From CAYNKA01 sp964397655 (lineage in GTDB: Bacteria > Spirochaetota > Spirochaetia > DTKZ01), in NCBI GenBank assembly GCA_964397655.1, contig CAYNKA010000001.1:248001-312000 (forward strand): DNA of 64,000 nt, read 5' to 3'. Both the position numbers and the translations under genes were made by a program. Shown here piece after piece: positions 41,177 through 50,159 of this stretch (positions are counted from its first letter, which is position 1; every line of letters starts with the position of its first letter). The notes under the pieces were generated by a model, which had not been told where the DNA came from, made no database searches, and saw only the letters and a list, made by a program, of their open reading frames with translations.

Positions 41177-44169
41177 CAAATCCTCGATTCGATCCTCCTT
41201 TTCAATTCAAGGAGGGGCGGATAACTTTTGCTTTCCTTATTCTGCAGAAGCCGCTGCACGATGGCAAGTGCCTCGAAGAAACTGCCTTCGATGAACCGCT
41301 TTTCCGCAAGACGGTACTGCTCCTCCGCCACGCTCGACAGGACGACGGAGGTCTGGCCTCCGGCGTCGGTCTGTATCCTGTCCTTGAGTTCAATGGCCTG
41401 CTGGTTGTTCGGGTTGAGTTCTATGGCCTTGTTGAGCTGCTCGAGCGCTATGGGAAACTGGGCGCGAACGTTGCCCGCCACGATCCGGAAGGCCTGTCGG
41501 TAGAGCTCCGCGGATGCAGCGAGGGCCTTCGGATCGGGCGGCGGTACGCGGATTCCCAGGGCGAGCTCCGCCTGATAGATCGCGTCCTTGAGGCCGGGGA
41601 AATTCGGGTCGATCTCCTCCAGGTCCTTGAGATCGATGTACCCTTCCTGCGGATTCGTCTGCATCTTGCTTCGCGCATCACGGAACTTGTTCCTGAAAAG
41701 TACCGAGAAATTGTCCCTGTCCTTGAGCTGGGCTATCCTGAGCGTGAGGACGCTCGCCTCCTGATTGAAGGGAAAGGTGAGGCTCACTTTCTGCAGCTTG
41801 TCCTGGGCCTTGTTGAAGCTTTCGATCGCGTCCCGTCTGTTGCCTTTCTCGAGCAGGTCTTTCCCTTTGAGGAAATCCTCCCGTGCGAGGTTGAGGAGTT
41901 GGCTCATCTCGACGTACAGCGGATCGGTCTCGAGGATTTCCCTGCTGGACTTCACGAAGAGGGCCGCCCGCACGAATCCGAGCCAGTAGCTCACCTCCTG
42001 GTTGTCCTCCGCCTGAGTCGTCCTCCACCTCGTCTGGGCGCGAAGCAGTACCTCCTCTGCCTGATCGAAGATGTTGAGGTAATAGAGCCTTTTACCCTCG
42101 TTGATGGACTGGCGCACCTCCGCGATGACGAGCCGGTTTTCCGCGTCCGTGATCCCGGCGGCGAGCGCGAGCAGCCTTGCGTCGCTTTCTTTCCGGAAAT
42201 CGGCGTTCTCCTGATAGGAAAGCGAAAGGGAGAATCTCTGACGGGCCGCGGCGAGGGCCTCGCGGGCAGCGTCGAAGTTGTTCCTGCGGGTCGCGGCCTC
42301 GGCCTCCGCGACCTTTCGGTTCCCCTCGTTCTTGTATCTTTCGGAAAGCAGAACGTTCTCCCTGGCCTGCTCCACGATCTTCGCCATTGAGGGACGGAGA
42401 CTCCCGATCCTCGCGAGGTTTTCCCGCGCATTCCTCGTCTTGTCCTGTATGCCGGGACTCGCCCTTACGTAGTCCTTTTCCTTCCGATAAGTCTCGTCGA
42501 ATGCCCTGGTCGCCCGTTCGAGATCGTCGAATTTCGCGTTCAGTCTGGTAATTTCTTCGATGCTCTCGGCCGGGTATTTCAGGAGGATCTTCGTGTCCGA
42601 AGCCGCGTCCAGGGCCTTGGACACGCCGTTCAGGAGGCCTTCCGCCTTCCTGTAATCGTCGAGGCAGGAAGCGAGACCGTCGTTGAGCGGAGCGATCTCG
42701 AGGGCGGCAAGCCGGTCCACGAGGGAAATTTCCCTCGTCTCGAGTTCGGACTGCCTCTTCCTGAGCTCCTCGTCGAGCGCCCGGACGATGTTCCTGGATT
42801 CCTCTGAGTATTCCTCGTTCCGGCGGACCGCGTCTCCGAATTCCCGCCAGCCTCGTTCGATCTGGCGCACATCGTCCCCGACGGCTATGATACCGTTCCG
42901 CGCCGTGACGAGACTTCTAGGGTCGTCCTTCCCTCCGTCAGCGGCGAGCTTCGCCGAAGCCATTCTTTCTCCGAGCCCGACGTAGGCTCTTGCCCCTTTC
43001 AATACGGTCCGTGCCCCGAGATACTTCGAAAATTCCTTCTCCACGACCGCCCATGCCTCGGGAATCACGGATTTCCCCTTCGTAGGCACGGCGGCGAACC
43101 AGGGATCCGCGAGCCTGAGCGCGAGGCCCGCCATCTTTTCGGCCTCTTCGAACAGGGGTCGCGATCCTGCTAGATCGTCGCCGGAGAACCGTCCCTTCGC
43201 TTCCGCGAAAAGGGCGAGGCTCCTTTCTCCGTAAGCGGCGGAAACCGCGGCGGCACGGTCCTTGAGGAAAAGCTCGACCGCTCCCTTGATCCCCTCCGGG
43301 CTCGTCGAGGACTTTCGTCCCACCGCCATACGCATCGTGTAACCGAGAAAAAAGTCCTCCTTGACGCCCTCCCTCACCATGACGATCCTCTGGTTCTGTT
43401 CTTCCAACGTCTTTGCCGTCGTCACTGCGGTTTTGAAGGCCGATGCGGCCGCGGCATAGGCTCTCACGAAGGCAGTCACGGCGGCGTCGCGGGCCGCCGG
43501 ATCGTTTTTCGCCAGCGCCGCGAGGGCAGCATCCGAAGTCCCGATCAGTGCGTTCCTGTCCTGGACGAACTTGCGTGAAACGATCTCGAGGTCGGCGAGC
43601 GAGGATTTCACCTTTCCCTCGATGATGTTTCCGTACGAGGCCTTGTCGAACCCTTCCCTGCCGAGATCGAAACCCGACAGATAGATTTCCACCGCGCCCC
43701 AGTAGTTTTTCCGAGCGAGTTCCGCCTGGGCCCTCGTCATGATGTCGTTGAAGCGGTTCTGATTGTAGACGAAAAGGGCCGAATCCTTCGCCTTGGCGAC
43801 CGCGTTCTGGGCGGCGGCGTTCGGATCCTTGTCCAGGCTCTCCAGTTCCCTGATGATGGCAAGGGCTTTTTCCACGTCCCTCTCGTCGTAGAGGACCTTT
43901 ATGAGTTCCTCGTATTTTTCGTTGTAGTCCCCCCGGATGTTCCGTATCTTCCTGATGAGCGATTCCGCTTCGTCTATGCGTTCGGGGTCGGTGCGGATGA
44001 CCTCCGCGAGCACGATCAGCGCATCGTTGTAGCGTTTTTCCACGATGAGAGATCTGGCGGTCGCGATGGGATCTTCCTTTTGTCCGCTTCCCATGGAAGG
44101 AAAAGCGACAAAAAGGACAAGGACGAGGATGAATAATCCTGTAAGTGCTTTCCCTCCCATCGAATCCAC
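41176..44169 (-). CDS. large secreted repeat/coiled-coil protein
   Basis: A 997-residue protein with a signal peptide (LTGLFILVLVLFVAFPSMGSG) and an all-helical mature part rich in K, E, R and A. TPR-like units are seen at the start (ARSLIVEKRYNDALIVLAEVI) and end (LEQLNKAIELNPNNQQAIE), with long coiled-coil segments between. The GTG start has AAGGA five bases before it. It is translationally coupled (TGATG) to the SpoIIE phosphatase, so the two are likely partners, for instance a periplasmic scaffold for its sensor (inference). Confidence 0.82.
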   Translation of the reverse strand: MDSMGGKALTGLFILVLVLFVAFPSMGSGQKEDPIATARSLIVEKRYNDALIVLAEVIRTDPERIDEAESLIRKIRNIRGDYNEKYEELIKVLYDERDVEKALAIIRELESLDKDPNAAAQNAVAKAKDSALFVYNQNRFNDIMTRAQAELARKNYWGAVEIYLSGFDLGREGFDKASYGNIIEGKVKSSLADLEIVSRKFVQDRNALIGTSDAALAALAKNDPAARDAAVTAFVRAYAAAASAFKTAVTTAKTLEEQNQRIVMVREGVKEDFFLGYTMRMAVGRKSSTSPEGIKGAVELFLKDRAAAVSAAYGERSLALFAEAKGRFSGDDLAGSRPLFEEAEKMAGLALRLADPWFAAVPTKGKSVIPEAWAVVEKEFSKYLGARTVLKGARAYVGLGERMASAKLAADGGKDDPRSLVTARNGIIAVGDDVRQIERGWREFGDAVRRNEEYSEESRNIVRALDEELRKRQSELETREISLVDRLAALEIAPLNDGLASCLDDYRKAEGLLNGVSKALDAASDTKILLKYPAESIEEITRLNAKFDDLERATRAFDETYRKEKDYVRASPGIQDKTRNARENLARIGSLRPSMAKIVEQARENVLLSERYKNEGNRKVAEAEAATRRNNFDAAREALAAARQRFSLSLSYQENADFRKESDARLLALAAGITDAENRLVIAEVRQSINEGKRLYYLNIFDQAEEVLLRAQTRWRTTQAEDNQEVSYWLGFVRAALFVKSSREILETDPLYVEMSQLLNLAREDFLKGKDLLEKGNRRDAIESFNKAQDKLQKVSLTFPFNQEASVLTLRIAQLKDRDNFSVLFRNKFRDARSKMQTNPQEGYIDLKDLEEIDPNFPGLKDAIYQAELALGIRVPPPDPKALAASAELYRQAFRIVAGNVRAQFPIALEQLNKAIELNPNNQQAIELKDRIQTDAGGQTSVVLSSVAEEQYRLAEKRFIEGSFFEALAIVQRLLQNKESKSYPPLLELKRRIESRI

Positions 44170-44254
44170 GTCAATCCTTACTATTTGACCTTTTCCCCTA
44201 TACTAGAAAACAATTTTATCATATTGTCGGCACAACGGCTAAGGTTCCTCTGCA

Positions 44255-44274
44255 GATTATTCGATAGAATAATC
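44255..44274. repeat. 8-bp inverted repeat between divergent genes
   Basis: gattattc and gaataatc, perfect, with a 4-base gap, between the 997-residue gene and the UPF0164 gene. A candidate operator; there is no T-run for a terminator. Confidence 0.45.
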
Positions 44275-44307
44275 GAAGGCAGCGTAGTATATTTTTATCG
44301 ATGAATA

Positions 44308-45546
44308 ATGAATAAAAACGTATTGGTTTTCCTGTTAATCATATCTTTTTTATCGATCGATGGCCTTCAAGCATCGGAATTCCAGGACATCTACGGGGAT
44401 ACTGCCCGATTTTTCGATTTCCTGGAAGATCCGAATACGGGCCTCACGGTCTTTCCCATTCTCACCATCCCCATGGGAGGCGAGTACGAGGGCATGGGTA
44501 CCGCCTACACCGCCATTGCACGCGATTCCAGCTTCTTCGACGCGAATCCCGCGGCCTCGGCGGTCCTCGAATTCACCGAGCTCTCCTTCCTTCACAACAA
44601 CTGGATCGCCGACACGAACATCGAAGGCGTCGTCTATACGAAACGCACGGATTCCTACGGTTACGCGATCGCGGGTAAGTTCCTGTACGTCCCCTTCACA
44701 GGCTACGACGCCTGGGGAGAAAGGACCTCCGGCGGCTACTATTCCGAATCCATCGTCATCGCGAACCTTTCCAAGAATTTCTTCGCGGACTACTATTTCA
44801 GCGGCGTTTCCTTCGGATCGAACCTGAAATTCGCCTACCGTCACATTCCCGACAGCGTCGCCACCGGGCAGTCGGCTTTCGGCGTCATGGCGGACTTCGG
44901 AGCCATGACCAAATTCAACTTTCTCAAATTCTTCTCCGCTCGCGCCAAGAACGCCGGCGTCGGCGTGACGTTGAAGAACATCGGACCCTACGTCCTCGAC
45001 GAACCGCTCCCCTCCTCCGCGACGGTCGGCCTTTCCTACGCCCCGCTCCGTCCCTGGCTCATCGGATTCGACTTCACCTACCCGTTCAGTTTCGACCAGG
45101 CGAGATATCCGGCCGAGAAGCCTTCCTACGCCATCGGCACCAGCGTCGCGGTCACGAACTTCTTCGCCGTCCAATCCGGTCTCCTCCTCAAGGGCGGCAA
45201 CCCGAGAATCTCCCTGGGAAGCGACGTCAAGGTCGACATGCTCACCTTCGTCGTAAACTACACGCTCGACATGACCACTCAGCTCAGGAACATGGACAGG
45301 ATCAGCGTGCAGGTCAAGATCAACTTCGGCGACGAAGGCAGGAAGGAGAGGGCCCAGAAGATCGAGAACCTCTACCTTGACGGCATCGAATCCTACGCCC
45401 GCGGGGAGATCCAGCAGGCGATCGTGCTCTGTGAAAAGGTCCTCGCCCTCGATCCCACCTACACCCCGGCCCAGGAAACCATCGATACGGCACGGCGGGC
45501 GCTCGCCCTCCAGGACGAGATGGAAAAACGTCAGAAGATCGAATAG
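44308..45546 (+). CDS. UPF0164 (FadL-like) outer-membrane protein
   Basis: A 412-residue exported protein with features of the treponemal UPF0164 family: the mature start region YGDTARFFDFLEDPNTGLTVFPILTIPMGG and many barrel strands (about 60-335). Treponema pallidum homologues are viewed as FadL-type long-chain fatty acid or hydrophobic-nutrient channels. The last ~70 residues form a TPR-like helical tail (LDGIESYARGEIQQAIVLCEKVLALDP), an addition worth noting. No clear Shine-Dalgarno sequence precedes the ATG. Confidence 0.85.
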   Translation: MNKNVLVFLLIISFLSIDGLQASEFQDIYGDTARFFDFLEDPNTGLTVFPILTIPMGGEYEGMGTAYTAIARDSSFFDANPAASAVLEFTELSFLHNNWIADTNIEGVVYTKRTDSYGYAIAGKFLYVPFTGYDAWGERTSGGYYSESIVIANLSKNFFADYYFSGVSFGSNLKFAYRHIPDSVATGQSAFGVMADFGAMTKFNFLKFFSARAKNAGVGVTLKNIGPYVLDEPLPSSATVGLSYAPLRPWLIGFDFTYPFSFDQARYPAEKPSYAIGTSVAVTNFFAVQSGLLLKGGNPRISLGSDVKVDMLTFVVNYTLDMTTQLRNMDRISVQVKINFGDEGRKERAQKIENLYLDGIESYARGEIQQAIVLCEKVLALDPTYTPAQETIDTARRALALQDEMEKRQKIE

Positions 45547-45563
45547 GCGCACTCGGGATTCGT

Positions 45564-46331
45564 TCAAACGCTTTTTTTCAGGAGAATGTGGAGCAGGTAG
45601 AGCGGGAAGTCGATCTTCCCCGCCTCTATGATCTTCTTCAGGCTTTCGATGGGCTTCGTCGCCTCTATGGTTACCTTTCTCTGGAGCTTTCGCTCGAAGT
45701 CCTTGATCGTCTTCGTGTTGAAATGAGCGGCCAGGTAGTGTTCGAGGCTTTTCGCCTCCTCGACCCATGAAGGATCGAGGACGAGCTTTTGCGGATCGCC
45801 GTACACCTTGAGGAGCTCTTCGAGCGACGCCCCGTCGTAATATGCGAGGATTCCCTCGATCTTCTTCATGAATTCGCTCTCCGAGAAGGTTATTCCGTCG
45901 ATGACGGTCCTGAGTTCGAGCCTCTTCTCCACCACTGAATCGGAATTGAGGTAGCGCTTCCCGATCCAGCTGTAGGTGAATAAGGAGACGGCGACCGCCG
46001 CGAAGAGCTTGTAGAAGAAGGGCACCGGCACCCGAACGACGTAGAGCGCGAAGAAATAGGAGATGATGAACACGAGCGACGAGAGGAGGAACCTGGGAAT
46101 GAATCTCGTGTCCGTGACCCAGAGCTTGACCGCACCCTCGGTTTTTCTATAGAGGTCGTTCCGCAGCAGGGTGACCGATTCCACTCTCGGATCCTCTCCG
46201 TACTTTCCTTCGATTTTGGCTTCGCTCACCTGGGCTATGAACTCCTGATTGGCCTTGAAGGGGTGGTAAAACACCGGTTTTCCGCTTTTCCTGCCGAGAT
46301 GGAAGATATAGGTAACGGATTTTTCGCTCAT
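45564..46331 (-). CDS. membrane protein with two central transmembrane helices, hypothetical
   Basis: A 255-residue protein: a soluble N-terminal part (about 1-75), two adjacent hydrophobic helices (FLLSSLVFIISYFFALYVV and FFYKLFAAVAVSLFTYSWI) forming a hairpin, and a cytoplasm-like helical C-terminal part ending IDFPLYLLHILLKK. I do not recognise a family. Convergent with the UPF0164 gene (17-base gap), divergent from the methyltransferase gene. Confidence 0.7.
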   Translation of the reverse strand: MSEKSVTYIFHLGRKSGKPVFYHPFKANQEFIAQVSEAKIEGKYGEDPRVESVTLLRNDLYRKTEGAVKLWVTDTRFIPRFLLSSLVFIISYFFALYVVRVPVPFFYKLFAAVAVSLFTYSWIGKRYLNSDSVVEKRLELRTVIDGITFSESEFMKKIEGILAYYDGASLEELLKVYGDPQKLVLDPSWVEEAKSLEHYLAAHFNTKTIKDFERKLQRKVTIEATKPIESLKKIIEAGKIDFPLYLLHILLKKSV

Positions 46332-46411
46332 ACGCAAAAACAACCATATCGAAGGGCGACGGGGTTGTCAAGTTTGGCCCCTTCCCGTTACCCTCTTCCC
46401 GGAGACTCGAC

Positions 46412-47200
46412 GTGAAAGTCCGGCGCATCGATTTTGAGACCTATTACCGCGGCGTCTTCGGCGAGCGGTGGCCCGCACTTCGGCAAGCCCTGCTCAGCCC
46501 CGGCGCGCCCGAGCCCTTCTCGAAGGGGCTCGTGAAGCCTTACCACCTCGACCGCGCCTCGGTCCTCGCTGCCCTCGCCCCGGGAGAGGTCGGCAACCGC
46601 AGCGTCCTCGACCTCTGCGCGGCGCCGGGAGGTAAAACCCTGGTCCTCGCCTCGAGCCTCGGCCCCGAAGGCAGGATAGTCGCGAACGAGAGGTCGTCCG
46701 ACCGGCGCCGCAGGCTCAAGGCCGTTCTCGACGAGCATCTTCCGACAGAAGTCCGTCGGAGAATCGAGGTCACCGGCCACGACGCTGCCCGTTGGGGAGT
46801 ACACGAGCCCGAGGCCTACGATCTCGTCATCCTCGACGCCCCCTGCTCCTCGGAGCGACACGTGCTCCGATCTCCGGCCCACCTCGCAGCATGGAGCCCC
46901 TCGCGAACCAGGCGCCTGGCCCAGCAGGCCTACGCCATGCTCCTCTCCGCCCTCGCCGCCGCCAAGCCCGGCGGTCTCGTCCTCTACAGCACCTGCGCCC
47001 TCTCGCCCCTGGAGAACGACGAGGTCGTCGCCCGCGCCGCCGAACGGCGCCCCGGCTCCTTCGAGGCGGTCCCCTATCCTGAAGCGCTCCGCACAGCCGT
47101 CCCGCCCGGGGAAACGACCCGCTTCGGAAAGCAGATCTGGCCGGACGCCGCCGAAGGCATGGGCCCGATCTACTTCGCCCTCCTCAGGAAGACGGGATAA
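46412..47200 (+). CDS. RsmB/NOP-family RNA (cytosine-C5) methyltransferase
   Basis: A 262-residue SAM-dependent RNA methylase with LDLCAAPGGKT (SAM site, about 68), DAPCSS (first catalytic Cys region, about 140) and YSTCALSPLEND (second Cys, about 192). The two-cysteine pattern is diagnostic of RNA m5C methyltransferases such as RsmB and RsmF. It lacks the N-terminal RNA-binding domain of long members, so the target (rRNA or tRNA) is unclear. The GTG start has GGAG seven bases upstream. Confidence 0.88.
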   Translation: MKVRRIDFETYYRGVFGERWPALRQALLSPGAPEPFSKGLVKPYHLDRASVLAALAPGEVGNRSVLDLCAAPGGKTLVLASSLGPEGRIVANERSSDRRRRLKAVLDEHLPTEVRRRIEVTGHDAARWGVHEPEAYDLVILDAPCSSERHVLRSPAHLAAWSPSRTRRLAQQAYAMLLSALAAAKPGGLVLYSTCALSPLENDEVVARAAERRPGSFEAVPYPEALRTAVPPGETTRFGKQIWPDAAEGMGPIYFALLRKTG

Positions 47201-47459
47201 AAGCGCTTGAAAACGACGATTTCGGGTTCTTCGAAGCAGCCCTCGAATCGCTGTGTTAGAAAACAGCCGATTCCCCTTCCCTGTGATTCTAGGTAATCAT
47301 AGCATTTCCCGCTGTTTAAATTCCGCATATTTCGCACAACCGACGTCCCCACCCAGAAATGTTCCGCGATTCAGCCTTGCATCCGTCTACCCCTACCCGG
47401 TCAGGAACCTAATCCCTCCTTCATTTGCAGAATGAGCGGTTCTGTCCGATACTGGTTTT

Positions 47460-49184
47460 ATGTGGACCAATTCCGTCGGAAGGCTGGCGCTCAAGATAAC
47501 CTTCACCGTCTCCGCGGTCTTTCTCGTCGTCTTCGCCTCCGCGCTCTTTTTCTACGAGCATAAAGCCAGATCCGCCGCGATCGAGTGGGAGATCGAAAAG
47601 CTCAGGGAAGCCCAAATTTCGGGAATCGTCGAAGGGCTCTGGCATTACGACAAGGGGATCCTTCAGGCTCTCGTCGACGGAATTTCCTTCTATCCCTACA
47701 TCAACTACATAGCCGTCGAGGACATGAACGGCGTCGTAGTCTCGCAGGGCGTCGAGAAACAAGAAAGCCGGTCGCGCACCTACGTCCTCTCCCGCAAAGC
47801 TCCGAACCATGAAACGACGACGCTCGGAACGCTCAGGATCGAGATCGATACCCGAAGGGTACTCTCCGACGTGACGAGGCAGGTTCTTCTTTCCCTTTCA
47901 TGGCAGATGATCTTCCTCCTCTTCGAGGCCCTCATCGTCTTCTTCCTCTTTTCGACGATGGTGACGAAACACCTCGCCGCGATGGCGAACTACATCAAAA
48001 CCTTCGGTTTGGGCTCCGGCGCCCCGCCTCTCGTTCTGACGAAGCGTCATCGGGGCGACGAGCTCGACATCCTCGTCGAATCCTTCAACTCGATGCGCAT
48101 GAACCTGGAGAAATCGAGGGCAGCGGAAGTTCAGGCGATGAACGAGCTCAAGCTGAGCGAAAAGATCAACAGGGTCCTGGTCGACGAGGCCCCGGACGCG
48201 ATCCTGATGTACGACGTCGATGCAGGTCATTTCATTTCGTGCAATCGACGCTCGGAATCCCTTTTCGGCCGTCCGATCGATGAGATCCTCATGTCGACGC
48301 CCGCCGATCTGTTCCATCCCGAACAGCCCGACGGACTTCCCATCGCAGAGAGCATACGCCGGACGACTTCTCGCGCATTGGCCGGAGAGCCGGTATTGGT
48401 AAGGCGCCGGATCCTGCAACCGAACGGCACGGTTCTGACCTGCGAGGTTCGAATAACGGAGGTCGCCTCGTCGGGAAGGAAGATAGTCCGGGTGAGCTAT
48501 CTCGACATCAGCGATCGGGTAAAGGCGGAGGAAGCCGCGTCGAGGTCCCTGAAGGAAAAGGAGATCCTTCTTCAGGAGGTCTACCACCGGACCAAGAACA
48601 ACATGCAGACGATCGCGTCCCTCCTCAACATCGAGGCCATGTCCTCGGAGAACGACGAGACCGTAAAAACCCTGAACGACATGATCGGCCGCATCCTCTC
48701 CATGGCCCTCGTCCACCAGAAGCTCTACGAATCCGAGGATCTCTCGATGATTGACCTCGGCGACTATCTTCTCGACCTGGTCGCGGCGATCAAGGACTCC
48801 CGTCTTTCCGAACGCCCCGAGGTGAACATCCAGGTCGACGCCGAAAGCGGCATAGTGGCGGTCTTCGACGTGGCCGTCCCCTGCGGTCTCGCCCTCAACG
48901 AACTCATCGTCAATGCAGCGAGGCACGCCTTCCCCGACGGGAGGAACGGCGTCATCCGCGTGAGCCTGCGCCGGGGCGAGCCGGGCACCATCAGGTTCTC
49001 CGTGGAAGACGACGGCGTCGGCCTTCCCCCTGATTTCGACGTCCGGAGGGACGGAAAGCTGGGCCTCACGACCGTCGTCTCCCTCGTGGAGCTCCAGCTC
49101 CGCGGGACCCTTTCCTTCGGCCCCGGCCCGGGAACCTCGTGCACCGCCATCGTCCGGGACAACATCTACGGCGCCAGGGTCTGA
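47460..49184 (+). CDS. membrane sensor histidine kinase (PAS, HisKA_2 type)
   Basis: A 574-residue kinase: N-terminal helix (FTVSAVFLVVFASALFF), periplasmic sensor (about 32-135), second helix (about 140-168), HAMP-like linker, PAS domain (about 230-350). A HisKA_2/HWE-like phosphoacceptor follows (EVYHRTKNNMQTIASLL, H about 377), then an ATPase domain (ALNELIVNAARHAFP; DDGVGLP). No response-regulator gene is adjacent, so its partner is elsewhere. The 259-base region upstream holds no gene I can support and has no clear Shine-Dalgarno sequence. Confidence 0.9.
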   Translation: MWTNSVGRLALKITFTVSAVFLVVFASALFFYEHKARSAAIEWEIEKLREAQISGIVEGLWHYDKGILQALVDGISFYPYINYIAVEDMNGVVVSQGVEKQESRSRTYVLSRKAPNHETTTLGTLRIEIDTRRVLSDVTRQVLLSLSWQMIFLLFEALIVFFLFSTMVTKHLAAMANYIKTFGLGSGAPPLVLTKRHRGDELDILVESFNSMRMNLEKSRAAEVQAMNELKLSEKINRVLVDEAPDAILMYDVDAGHFISCNRRSESLFGRPIDEILMSTPADLFHPEQPDGLPIAESIRRTTSRALAGEPVLVRRRILQPNGTVLTCEVRITEVASSGRKIVRVSYLDISDRVKAEEAASRSLKEKEILLQEVYHRTKNNMQTIASLLNIEAMSSENDETVKTLNDMIGRILSMALVHQKLYESEDLSMIDLGDYLLDLVAAIKDSRLSERPEVNIQVDAESGIVAVFDVAVPCGLALNELIVNAARHAFPDGRNGVIRVSLRRGEPGTIRFSVEDDGVGLPPDFDVRRDGKLGLTTVVSLVELQLRGTLSFGPGPGTSCTAIVRDNIYGARV

Positions 49185-49200
49185 AGCGAAGTACGCGCGA

Positions 49201-50010
49201 CAAACGCTCCCGCCGGAGAGTCGACAGCGCATAATTTACCCGCCCGACACGGTCACGGTTCTCGGCAATACCGGCGGCCTCGCGAAGATCGGCTACGCCT
49301 TCGGCGGCTGGAACACGCTGGCGGACGGCACCGGCACCACCTATGCCGCCGGAGCCTCCTTCTCCATGGGAAGCGCGAACGTCACGCTCTACGCTAAGTG
49401 GGCCTTGGCTTCGGGCTCCTCGGTTTGGGCGAAGAGCGTGAACACTACCGGTTCCGCCGCCTCGACCTTCTACGCGACCGCGGCGGATTCCTCGGGAAAC
49501 GTCTACGCTGTGGGCTTCCAGAACGGAACGGATACCTACACCTACGGGCCGGGCGTAAGCGCTACGGGGGTCAGTTCGAGCGCGAATGCCGTCATCGTCA
49601 AGTACGACTCGTCGGGAAACGCCCTCTGGGCGAAAGTATCGGCCTCGTCGAACTTATCGGCCTACACCGCTTTCAGCGGCGTGGCCGTGGATTCCGCCGG
49701 CAACGCCTACGTCGTCGGCCTTCAGCAGAGCACAACCGTGGACTACGGCGACGGCGTCATCGCGACGAGCGGTCTTGACGGATCGCACAACGCGGTCATC
49801 GTGAAATACGACTCGTCCGGAACCATCCAATGGGCGAAACGCTTCTCATCGACGTCGGGCCCTTCCGATTTCTACGGCGTCGCGGCCGCCTCGGGCGCCG
49901 CCTACTTCGGCGGCGCGGTTTACGGAACGACCGATTTCACCGACGGCAATGTTTCCGCCGCGGGGAATTCCCCGAACTACAACGTCGTCATCGTGAAGTA
50001 CGCGCAGTAA
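49201..50010 (+). pseudogene. 5'-truncated InlB-repeat/beta-propeller surface protein
   Basis: An open frame with no usable start, beginning just after the kinase stop. It encodes the end of an InlB/Flg_new beta-grasp repeat (TVTVLGNTGG, GYAFGGWNTLADGTGT, VTLYAKW) then SBBP-type propeller repeats (FSGVAVDSAGNAYVVG, YGDGVIATSG). It matches the following lipoprotein in order and sequence but lacks that protein's signal peptide and first ~60 residues. The first in-frame ATG (49366) would start mid-domain. Probably a decayed duplicate left by recombination. Confidence 0.75.
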
Positions 50011-50093
50011 AATACGAGAAAGCTTGTTTAAAAACACGGCGTCGTACAGGAACGTTCAACAAATGTTCACCCGATGATTCGCTTGTGCTGCTT

Positions 50094-50124
50094 TTGTGTT
50101 TTTTTTTCTTGAATGCGCTACAAT
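50094..50124 (+). promoter_or_regulatory. putative promoter with a T9 tract in the spacer
   Basis: TTGTGT (50094-50099) and TACAAT (50119-50124) are separated by 19 bases, most of them a run of T (50099-50107). It lies 36 bases before the lipoprotein start. A change in tract length would alter the spacing; see findings. Confidence 0.3.
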
Positions 50125-50159
50125 TACGAAAAAGAACATAGAAAAAAGTGAGGTGGCTC

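Noticed and set aside
44350..45768. 472-codon frame antisense to the UPF0164 gene
   Set aside because: Lacks a signal or domains while the plus-strand gene has a clear signal peptide and family match.
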